This document shows, piece by piece, positions 27,174 through 39,100 of a stretch of DNA of 64,000 nucleotides (the first letter of the stretch is position 1; the number at the start of each line of letters is the position of its first letter). The stretch comes from Karalla daura. Lineage: Eukaryota > Chordata > Actinopteri > Chaetodontiformes > Leiognathidae. The notes beneath the pieces were generated by a model. The model was not told the DNA's origin, made no database searches, and worked only from the letters and a program-made list of their open reading frames with translations. Location of the stretch: contig CM055188.1 of assembly GCA_029224185.1 (NCBI GenBank), forward strand, positions 27,371,997 through 27,435,996, written 5' to 3'. The position numbers and the translations under genes were made by a program.

Positions 27174-30100
27174 GTTAGGACCCACTAGGGAAATGCAGAG
27201 TGGATATGGGGTTGTCATATGCTAGGCCTTCCGCACAGCAAAGGGTGTAAACTCGCAGCCTTGATGGAATTGAAAATTTCTGTGTGGGAGGACCCTCCCT
27301 CTGAATCCACCCATGATGATTTATTCCGCTCAAAAACAACTCCCACTTCTTATTTTAGGAGTGTTTTAATGAATAGAACAGCTCAGTATCAGTCATTGCC
27401 AGGATATATTTAAAAGGATTTGATGTAAGAAGCCAAACAGTTGTTGTACCAATGTATTTAATTACATTTGTGTTAGTGTATATACTCTTGCAGTCTCCAG
27501 GCTAGTATATGACAAACCCTTTTCACCAGAAATCATGCCACTTGTAAATGTTCATTCCCTTTTTTTTAAAAAATTGGCTGTTGAAAATGACTTTTTAGAA
27601 AATCACATTTTAATTGTGTTAATGTATTCCTCCAGTGGGCTTGAAATTTGGGAAATAATTGACCTTTTCTGGTTCTGTAGCTCATCCGGAAGGAAGGTGA
27701 ATTCCAAGCTCCCCGCCTGCTGGACGAGAAGGAGATGAGGGCCAACGAGGACATGCAGCAGAAAAAAAAGAACAGGAAATCAGTAACGCCCTGTAAAGTG
27801 AGAGAACAAGAGGGAAGGGGTGGGAAGGTCAGTCACTGTGGTAACTTAATGGGGAATGGTCTGTGCATGTTCATTTTTTTACTCATTACATAAAATATGC
27901 AGTTAGCTGGTAGCACACATTTTTGTTAAAGCGTTTAACTTAATTCCAGCGTGCCTGACTTGGGGCTTTCATGTGTGCACTTTTTGTTTGTGTGGGGGTG
28001 GGGGGAGGGGTGCAGGGAAGATGTGGAGGGGGTGGAGGATCTCTAGAGAGGAAAGAGGGGGAGGGGAGCAGAGCAAAGCGGAGCACAATAACTGCAGTTG
28101 TGCACATAACGGGGGGAGCAGTAACATGAGGGCATTAGGCCATCAGAAGGAACTGTGGGTTATTTCTTACTTCAAATCGTTATAATACGTTCTAAAAAAT
28201 TAGTAGTTTGCGCCAAAGAATATGAAGGCTTTAAAGAAAAACTAAATTGTTAATAATATGCGCAAAACAAAGGAAGGATAATTGCAGCGTGTGAGAGTAA
28301 AATAGAAATCACATGTTCTAAATATGTTAACATTTCACAGACATTTTATATTTTTAAACAGTTTCTGAGTAGCTGTGGGTGGGCAATAATGACTGATTGT
28401 GCCATTTTCTCTGTGGTTTAAAATGCACCTCATCTTAGTGTGTATTATTATTCTTTGCTGTCCTCAATAGGGCACAGGAGATGAGAATGGTCCATCATCC
28501 AAAGTGCAGAAAAACTTTATTTGTGATCACTGTTATGGAGCATTTAGGAGTGGATACCACCTGAAGAGACATATCCTCATTCACACAGGTATGGGTCACG
28601 CTTGGAACAACTTGAGCCAAAACAGCTTTTGATTGCTTGATTGTATGAATCATTTGTGAAAGAGGTCCTGAAAGCTTGATTTGGACTGAATCTAGGAGTG
28701 TGCAGCAACTGTAAGGTTTTTCAATGGCCTGCTTAAAAACCTTGTTTGGTAATAGCTTTTGCCTCACAGCTAATTGGTGGTACTGTGGGGACTTGAACTA
28801 AAACTGGTGCTCTTCGGTTTAGGGGAGAAGCCGTATGCTTGTGCCGTATGTGACATGAGGTTTATTCAGCGTTACCACCTGGAGAGACACAGCCTCATTC
28901 ACACGGGTATGCGTCCTTTAACCGTACCCATATTGCATTAATCTGACTACATCTGTAGTCTGTCACTTGAATCAATGGACAGATGTTCAGGGTTCATTTT
29001 GTCTGTGGACAGTAAATTCCAACAAAGCCACCCCCAAAAAAATAAAATCTGTTCACCCTAAAAACAAAATATATATGTGTGAAGCACAACATTTGTCAAA
29101 TAGTTATTGGTTCCCCCTCCTCCAGGACAAATTATGGAAGGCTTTACAATACAGTGTGGTCCAAAGGTTCCAATGAGTCCACTATTAAAAACTGTTGTTT
29201 CATTTGTGATATATTTTCTTTCTCTTTATGGAACGGTGTCATTTATCGACCTTAAGGATTGATAGCTCTACCTTTCGGCTGGTCTCTGTGGCAAGAATAT
29301 TTGCTGGATTTCAGATCCCACACATTTACTGACTGTGGGCGGCAGTTGAGTGATTGGATGAATATATCAGCTCTGGTGATTGGCTGTGTCTTTTTTTTTT
29401 TTTTTTTTAATCTGACATCCCCGTGTTTATGTACAGTCGATGGCTGGCTGGATTTTTTTTTCATTTATTTGTCCTAACATAATTGTGAAGCATCTAGAGA
29501 GACAGATTTGTCCTTTCCCCCCCATTGAGGTTAATATGGGGTTGAGCTCTGTTGCCTGTGGATGGAGAAGCAAAAACCTGTGCAAATTTATTGTTTTCGT
29601 CTTTCATCTGTACAAAGCATTTATTTTAACGAGCCGGGCAGGATCTTGTTGAGCTTGTAATCATGCACCTGCTTCTCCTTGTGCAAAGAACACAGCATGA
29701 TACACTGGTCTTCACATTGCATGGTCACTTGAAAGAATAACTGCACTCAGGCTCCATCTAGCATTAGCTGCATGCTCTGTAAACAGCCTAAGCAGTGTAG
29801 CAGTTTAGACTGCACTATACAGAGATATCAGTGCAATATCGCAGCTGGTTGTGGTCACAAGTATGACAGGCTACATCTGCCCGTGCACATAAACACCATC
29901 TTCTGAAGCATACTGGGCACTTTATCCTTGATCCTGAGCTATGTCTCTAACTGGATGTTTTGAGAATATTATCAAGCAGAAAAATGTGGAGCATGCAGCT
30001 AGGAAGCATATTTGTGTTGAAATACTTTCTAACCAAAGGAAATCCCAAAGTATTGGTTTGATTCTGTTAAAAACACATTAAAATGCCAAGCTGTAGAGAC

Positions 30101-33100
30101 ATAATGGTACTGTAAAACCACAAATACTGTCACTTGTTTTCTGAGTGCATTTCTTAGGTGTAACTAGAAATTTGTATCTGTATCAACAAGATACCGTGAA
30201 GCAACTGGTTTTCTAACAAGACTTTTGATAGTGGACTTGATAGTGGACTTCAACATGTGGACCCCAGTGTATTTATGTCAAAGCCTCCAAACACAGGCCA
30301 CAAAACCATGCAACATTTATGTTTGTCATTTTATTTGTATTTAATTATTAGACTTGCCAATGAAAGTACCTGCATGGACATCAAAGGACTATGTCATGTT
30401 TATATAAAATGAAAGCTAGGACTTGTGCAACATTTGCATAGTGTGAATATTTGCGTTGCACCTTTTCACACAAAACTCTTTGTTTTTCATTGTTTAAGAA
30501 GTATGCTGTGGGTAAGTCAACTTCCAAACGTTTTTCCAAGTTAGTGACTACTGCCCCAGTATTCACCAGAGGAAATGCAGCAATTATTAACTCATGTTGA
30601 CCATATGTATCCAACTCAGTTGGCATGGTGTTTGTACACAGTATATACATTATTCTAATGTCCCAGTTGCTTGAGTAAGCAGTTGAATTTTGTGGAAACA
30701 CTTCATCTCTTCTTCGTTTTTTCCACATGAGTTCTGTAATATTTTTTTTCCACGTTTTAGCTTATTTCATAGACTGAATAGCTAATAATTTTATGCTCTG
30801 TGTGTGTAGGGGTGAAGCCGTACGCTTGTTCCATGTGTGACATGAGGTTTTTCCAGCGTTACCACCTGGAGAGACACAGACTCACTCATACGGGTATGCG
30901 TCCATTTACCGTACCCAGTTCAAGAAACTTCTATTTATTTGGCTAATGTTATTGGGAGTAATATTTCTTATTATAGTTAGCACAGACTGTCTTTAGCAAC
31001 CAGACAAACAACATACATGCTGGCCCAAAACAAGCTTTTCAGAATGAGTAGGAATCAAACATTTTGCACATCATAAATCATCCTGTATTAACAAGTCCAA
31101 ACTGTAAGTAAGTTCACAATGTCCAAAACATTATAGACACAAATTCTCCTATTGTAGTTTATACCTTTCAGCCCTTATTTTTCACACTGTATATGTTCTT
31201 CCCAGACACTCTAAATCTGGAATATTTATTACTTTATTTCTTACTACATTTGTTACGTCAGATATACACTCTTACACAAGATTATCTCCTATCATCAAAT
31301 ACCAGGAAAAATGAAAGCCTAACGTATAAATCACTTGTTGAATTGGGTTGATAAAAAAACAAAAAAAAAAACTTTTTGCAGCAGTTGAGACTATAGCCTG
31401 GTGGAATTATAACCTCTCTCACATGCTCCAAGATTTAGCATGTCCACTTGCAATACATTGTTTGAATAGACATAAGCCAGCACTAAAAGAGCTTCTGTGG
31501 ACCCCTCAAAGGGTATTATCCCCTCTTGTACCATTGCTGCTTGACAAAATTTTTACATCAAATCCATTTTTTCCCCCATTTGAAGGATGTTGTTACTGGA
31601 GCAGAGGTTGGTCATGATGCGTTAAGTAATTTCGCAGACACCTACTGTGCATGGCTTTACTTGAGAAGTTAAAATGTGCAGGTCGTCAATTATGTTAAGG
31701 TCATATTTTGACAGTTTATGCCTGATCCAGCCATTCTATAAACAGGCCATGGTATATTATGGGAATAGTCCTTTGATGTCCACACCTATTGCACATGCAT
31801 AATAATGTATGCAAAGCTGATGTGTCTCGTCTGGCTTTTTTTAAAATTAAGAAATATACATATCTTATGATATACTTGCGCAGATGCTTCTGCTGTGGCA
31901 GGCGGCGATCAGATTGGACGTGTTTGAAAGCTGAGACAGTGTCTCACTTTGGTGTGTGAGCAAACAAGCACACTTGTAACACTTCAAAGCGACACACGCT
32001 TTCACGCCACCAGAATTTGTATCGGTGTTGCCCTACATAGACTTAAAAGCAATAGAGCTTGCAGTAATCTGCAGCAACAAGGCTCAACACAATACTAACA
32101 ACAAAGAGGATAAAAAAAGTTTAAAAAAAAAAAGAAAAACATGGTTGACTGGTTATAATAGTGACCGGTGGAGATGTGTGTCCCAACATCTGGGGCTTCA
32201 GCTGGCCAGTGTGATCACTGTCTCAGATGTTCATTTGCTGCTGACTTGTATGTCTTGTTATAAACCTGCTTGGCTTTATATCCTGTTGCTGCTTTTGTTT
32301 CACGATGTACTCCAGATTCTATTAAAATGAATGCTACCCGTAACAGAAGACACTTACTGATTAGAAGTGAAACCGTACACTCCCTTCGCATGAAGCGTGA
32401 TTGGAATGTGTAATGTCTGCCAGGTCCTGGTGCTCTAATACCTGTGACCGATGCTTTCCTTTGAAGCCGAAGGAACCTTGTAGCTAATATCTTGATACTC
32501 TGTGTATGTAGGGGTGAAGCCGTACGCTTGCTCCATGTGTGACATGAGGTTCTTCCAACGTTACCATCTGGCAAGACACAGCCTCACTCATACTGGTATG
32601 CATCTGCTTACCCATCTCATGTCATGGGGTAGTTTGTAAAGAAAGTGCTTTGACTCTTTAACTCACAGCAGTGTAAAGACAGGTGTAGGGTGTTTGAAAC
32701 TGACTCCTAGCTCCAAATATTCTCACACAAACAAACCAAAAGATGTATCCAGACATGTAAAATACAAAACATTTTAGATGTTGATGTAAAACAAAACAAA
32801 ACGAAAAACATGCAGTCAAAACACAGCAGGGCACCTGAATATACAGGACTTCAGCTTGTACTCAGCTGAGTTCTCTACTTTATTTTGCAGCTATTTCTAG
32901 TTTTTTTCTACTTTGTTTTGACTGAAATTATCCCATCAGTATCCTCATACTCCACAAACCACCACAATACAGGCTAATAACACATAGAAGAACTTTAAAA
33001 GAAGAACTATTCTAAGGGAAGAATTGATGGTGATGTGCTGACCTTTGTTTCTGTTTCTAGCTTTTACATTTACTTACTCTTTATGTGTATAGGGGTGAAG

Positions 33101-36100
33101 CCATACGCTTGCTCCATGTGTGACATGAGATTTTTCCAACGCTACCACTTGGCAAGACACAGCCTCACTCACACGGGTATGGGTGCATTGTTTTGTTTAC
33201 TTTTATTATTCACTACTCTAGAGCCCAAATACCCAGTTTACTGAAATTTCTTTCCCTTGTCAATAGAATGACTGTTACACAGGTCTTTAAATTGAGCAGA
33301 AAACATAGACATTAGCTTTGATTAATCACTGTGGTGACTGTAAAAAATACCTAAGACTTGAACTAGCATGTAGTAAAAGCTTCACGTTAAGTTCAGGAAA
33401 AAAAAAGATAAAATATTTAACAGATTTACAAGAAAAATGTTAGCATAACCAGTCTAGTCTAGTGTGATCATACTAGCACCACTGCTTTTGGCATGTCTGG
33501 ATACATACACAAGTGAGTGTGTCCTGTTCAGCTCATTGTGTTGTTTTTTTTTACAAAATCTTTTGCTCTGTGTGTGCAGGGGTGAAGCCATATGCTTGCT
33601 CCATGTGTGACATGAGATTTTTCCAGAGATACCACCTGGCAAGACACACTCTCACCCATACGGGTATAAGTTTAAATTATCCCTCTCACTTGACACTATC
33701 AGGGGTTGTAGATATTTGCCCTCTGTTATAGACTACCTTACCTACCTGTGAGAGTACTTTGAGCCAATGAGAACACTGTAAACTTGCTTTTGGACTTGAT
33801 TACAAATACTCATTGTGTTTGATTACTGGTTTTTGAATGTATAGAGTCTAGTTAGACATGTGAACACACTTTGTGATATCATAACACTGACCTCTCTGTA
33901 TGTGAAATGACACATTTTGTGCAGAAGAACATTTTCTAAAGTTTGGTACTGTGTGCGTTTAGGGGTGAAGCCATACGCTTGCTCCATGTGTGACATGCGG
34001 TTCTTCCAGCGTTACCATTTGGCAAGACACAGCCTCACTCACACTGGTATGCTTGACTTAATTGTTCTCCTTTGACATACACATTTCTTCATTCCTTATT
34101 TTATTTATTTATTTATTTTTAAATACAAGTCCTTCAATATACAATGCCATGACTATGCCATTGTTGGTAAATTAATTACCCCCACGAAAAATGTTTAATA
34201 GACTTTTATTAGGCTTTGTTGGAAAACTGTCCACTGAAAAAGTGACTCCCCTGTTTTTTGTAAACACTGTAATGGTACTTTTTGCATGTGACTTGTTGAA
34301 TACTATGTGCTTTACACCAAAAAGTGTTTGAAATGCAGACATCAAGAATCACAAGCCTGCGTTTGTTTACTGGCAGACTTAATAGTGAAATGGTGCATTT
34401 TGAATTGTGAAAAAACATCACAAAGGTTTATTTTTTCATCACGATAAATGGTTTGTTTGCAGGTTTACAGAATATTATTATTATATCTCTGAAAACGATG
34501 ATGCACCGTAACGCTCAATGTCTGCATGTTCTCGGACTCTTTTTCGTGTAATGTCGCCACTACACCTGTCTGTAGTAAAGCATGCAGTAATAGACAGCTC
34601 CTCACCGTCTGTTCAAAGGTGTTGATGTGCTATCAACTGTATGAGAGGATGTCTAACTCTGCTCTGCTCTGTTTAGGGGTGAAGCCGTATGCTTGTACCA
34701 TGTGTGATATGAGGTTTATTCAGCGTTACCAGCTGGAGAGACACAGTCTTACTCATACAGGTACGTACTCATTTTTTTGAACCTTGACCCTGTCTTTCCC
34801 TTTGCTTTGGTCATGCATGCGCTTTATGTTAATGTTTACATGGCTGCTTCAAACTCGAGTTTGTATTGCTTTCTGTCAGTGTATTGACAAGTGCAAATGC
34901 TCTGCTGAGCACTTGTATGACAATACCTCCGCCCATACTTTGTATATGAAATGACATGATGACCATGAATCCAAAAAAATGGGAACTCCAGTCTGGTTTG
35001 TAGTCGTGCCAAAAAAAAAAACTACCAATTTGCTCATGTCGGTTGTATTTTCAGTCTTTATATATTTACATATATACAAATGATTTATGTCACATATTAT
35101 ACTCCTCACCAGACATGTTCTGTATCTGAATTGACTCAACTTTGCGGTATTAAGCAATTCTACTTGGGGGCGAAAAAAAAAATCCAGCACAAAGTGCAGT
35201 CAGCCCAAACTGTGGAATGAAATGAATCTTGTGAAAAACAAAAATTGCTCAAAGATTGACTGTCTCAATGTGTTTTGTAGCATAAACATGCACCCTAATG
35301 ATTTGTTTACATATTTCCAAAAAAAACCCCAAAAAAACCCCAAACCAGCCAGATTCTAATGAGCACTAAAAAGAATTATATGGGAAGAGCGACTGAAAAT
35401 ATTTCAAAGGCATTTTGTTTTTTCAAGTCAAATATAGGAGGAAAGTTTAAAGAGTCCATTCCCCCGTGTCTCAAAACTGGGTCAAGGAAGGCGTTTTTCT
35501 GAAGCAGCTGCAGGCGTGTGACTGTCTACAGCTGATCAGCTCTGGATTCGCACGATTTTGTTTTTAAAAAAAAAAAAAAGGAGAAAAAAAAAACAGGGAC
35601 CAGATTAGCCGCAGTTCCCATTGTGAAGGACTCGAGGAGTGAAAAGACACTCAGACTGGGTCCCGTTCATTCAGTAACTGTGGTGGGAATATTGAAATTC
35701 TGAATTGGTGTCGTGTTTGTAACGTGGCCCTAGTGTGAAGGGGGCATGGACCCGCAGGGGGAGGAAAACATTGAGCAGGATCTCAGTTGATGTGAATGGG
35801 AATTTGTATTTAGACGAAATATCGAACAAAAAAGCCAATTACAACATGCTCACACAGCTTAGTCATTGTGTCATTTCACATTGAAAGTTATGGTGAGTTA
35901 ATAACACAATCTTGTTATGGCTAGTTTCTCTCTTTTAACACATTTTAAAGCAGAATTTGTATATTTAGGATATTTTTATTGTCAGTCTGCTTTTACAGAA
36001 CAGTTGTTTTAAACTTAAACAAAGCACTAGCTTGTATATATATATATATATGAAGGTTTTCAAGAGGACTTTGCATTTCTGTCAGTTTAAGTTAAATCTC

Positions 36101-39100
36101 AAGCAAACCAATGTCCAGTCTTAATATGTTGTGCATAGCTATTTTTCCCCAACTGCCTAAAATTGTCTAACTTCTGCGATCAGCGTTACCAAAAACTCAA
36201 AAACAAATCAGTCCCCAGAAATCAGTGTGCGAACACGAAAACATTTTACATTAATTGGCACTTTGTGAAAAAAACAAAAAAAAACAAAACATGCTTGTTG
36301 GAATTTACCCGTGTAGAGACTCTGGTTTTGCCTCAATTGTTCGGTCATGTATGTGTTTGGGTTTGATTCATTTTAGCTTTTTTTCACACTGGATATTTTT
36401 CACTTCCCCCTGATTTTTTTTCGATTTGAAGCATTCGAGGGCCTTTTTTTTCGCAGTTGCGTTTCAACCTTTGAATTTTCAATTGGGAAAAGTTTTTTTT
36501 TCCAGTGTAAGTGTTCTTCCAGTGTAAACCAACAAAACAAAACGAAACCAAAAAAAAAAAGCGCTGATGAGTGCAGCCAAACTTTACTAAGCGTGTTTAG
36601 TAAAGTTTAACGTCGATCATTTTTGGCAGTTGAGTGTCTTATGCTAAAGTTGGTACTTTGTGTGCGTAGGGGTGAAGCCGTACGCTTGCACCATGTGTGA
36701 CAAGAGGTTTTTTCAACGCTACCACCTGGCGAGACACAGCCTCACTCATATGGGTATGCGTCAGCCAATCTTAACCCAGTCACAAGATTAGGATGCTGCA
36801 ACATCTTTGTGCTTGATCTAGTCTACAATACCTGTATTTATACACAAAGTATACAAGTGTAATGTCAAATACGTGACATTTCCTGTGTTGTGTTGTGTAA
36901 GTGGATTTTTTTAGAACCACATTTGAAAACACCTTCATCTATCATATTGTACCCTTTGTAAGTTATTTTAGGGGTATGACATTGGTTATTAACCACCGAT
37001 ATCAATTAAGTCCAGATTCGTATCCTGACGTTTTAAAAATCTTTTTTTTTTCTTTATTTTCTCTTGGTGGCAGAGAAAGGAAAAAATAATTCTCTTGATG
37101 CTCTGCGTCTAGGTGTGAAACCTTACGCTTGCACCATGTGTGACATGAAGTTTTTTCAGCGTTACCACCTGGCGAGACACAGCCTCACTCATACGGGTAT
37201 GGGTCCGTGCACCGTGCCCATGACATTTACAGTGTGCACATTAAAGTCAGCTAAGTCAGCTCACTCTTCAGATGTATGCCTTGCTACATTTAATCAGGGG
37301 AGAACCCATAGAGTGCAGTTATATCGAGGTTTCCTAGTCTTATGTGTGTTGAGGTTAACTGTAAAAAAAAGAAAAAAAATCATAATTTTAGCATTTTATT
37401 TTAGGAAAGGCGAAATGGATTAAAGCCAAAAAAAACTCTGTTCTAAAAGCTCTGTATTTTGCATGAATTGGCAATTGTGTGGTTAATAACCAATAGCGTA
37501 GCTTCTATTAATCCAAAAATTATACAAATGGAAAGTGAGGCAAAGTGATATAATACTGCTACTTTGCATTTAGGTGTGAAACCTTATGCTTGCACCATGT
37601 GTGACAAGAGGTTTTTTCAGCGCTACCACCTGGCGAGACACAGCCTCACTCATATGGGTATGCGTCCGCCCACCTTACCCCTGTCACTGAGATCAGACTG
37701 TTGTTACATCATGCTAGTCGTCGAGGGCAACCATCTAATGTAGTTTCCAGTGCTGTCTCAAACTGATCAGTAGAACGATCTCTTGGATCAGCCTTTTTTT
37801 TTTTTCCTACATCATGTGTGTAAAATGCAACAGTAAATCGTAAATGTGTAAAGAAATGCAGGACTTGCAACATCATCAGCTCATGTGATGTGTTAAGTTG
37901 TGGAGTTCAGAATTGGTTCGCAGTTTTTGGCGTTTGGAGGAGGAAGAAAAAACAAAACAAACAAAACAAGAATGGAGAATGAATTTATTTTGATTCGTAC
38001 ATTTTTTTTTTACAAAACGATTGAAGCAGAAAAACAAAAGTGGTTAACAACCCATCAATTCTGAAGAAATGTTTTGAAGTATAGTATTTTATTGATGGAT
38101 TGTGAACACAAGGAAAAGAAAGTCTGAAAGTAATACCCACAATGCTCTGCGTCTAGGTGTGAAACCTTTTGCTTGTACCATGTGTGACATGAGGTTTGTT
38201 CAGCGTTACCACCTGGCGAGACACAGCCTCACTCATACGGGTATGCGTCAGTGCAACTGCCCTTCTCACATTTGTAGGTCATCATTATTATTCTTATTAT
38301 TCTTCTTCTTATTATTATTATTATGCAGTCTTAAATGTGCTCGTACATGCAGCTTAGACAGTATGGATATCAGTGTTTTTCTTTTGTTTCGTTTTTTTGT
38401 GGATGTAGTAAATCGGTAGCACTGTCGAGCGAACGTAGTTGCATTAAATCTATGTAAACTTTCCACGTGCAGTCACAGCAGTCAAAGCAATCAAACAGTC
38501 TTGCACCATTCAGCCTATTCCACAAAGGGCATGAAATCTGCTTTAAAAAGAAAAGAAAAAGACAATAAAAAGCGCAATACTCATAATTAGCGCTCTTAAA
38601 AAAACTGCTACTATAGTCAGCCCGCTGCTGCTAACTCAGAAGGTACACAGAAGTCCTTGATTGCAGTGCTGCCTGACCATGATGTTTGTGGTTAATCATT
38701 TTTGAGTGATGATATAACTAAAACAGTCACAGTTGTGTAATAATCTTAGCCGGTGACTTATAAGTGTTACACAAAGGACACGCTTGATGTATCTTTTCTG
38801 TTTGTGCATGAATTGGCAAATGTGTGGTTAATAACCAATAGTGTAGTTATATATTTATATACCTATACATATATGTAAGGACTGGAAAAGCAAGGTAAAG
38901 TGATATAATACTGCTACTTTGCGTTTAGGTGTGAAACCTTATGCTTGCACCATGTGTGACAAGAGGTTTTTTCAGCGCTACCACCTGGCGAGACACAGCC
39001 TCACTCATATGGGTATGCGTCCGCCCACCTTACCCCTGTCACTGAGATCAGACTGTACTCAACATGATATCAGATACAGCGACTGCAGTCTGAGCCAATT

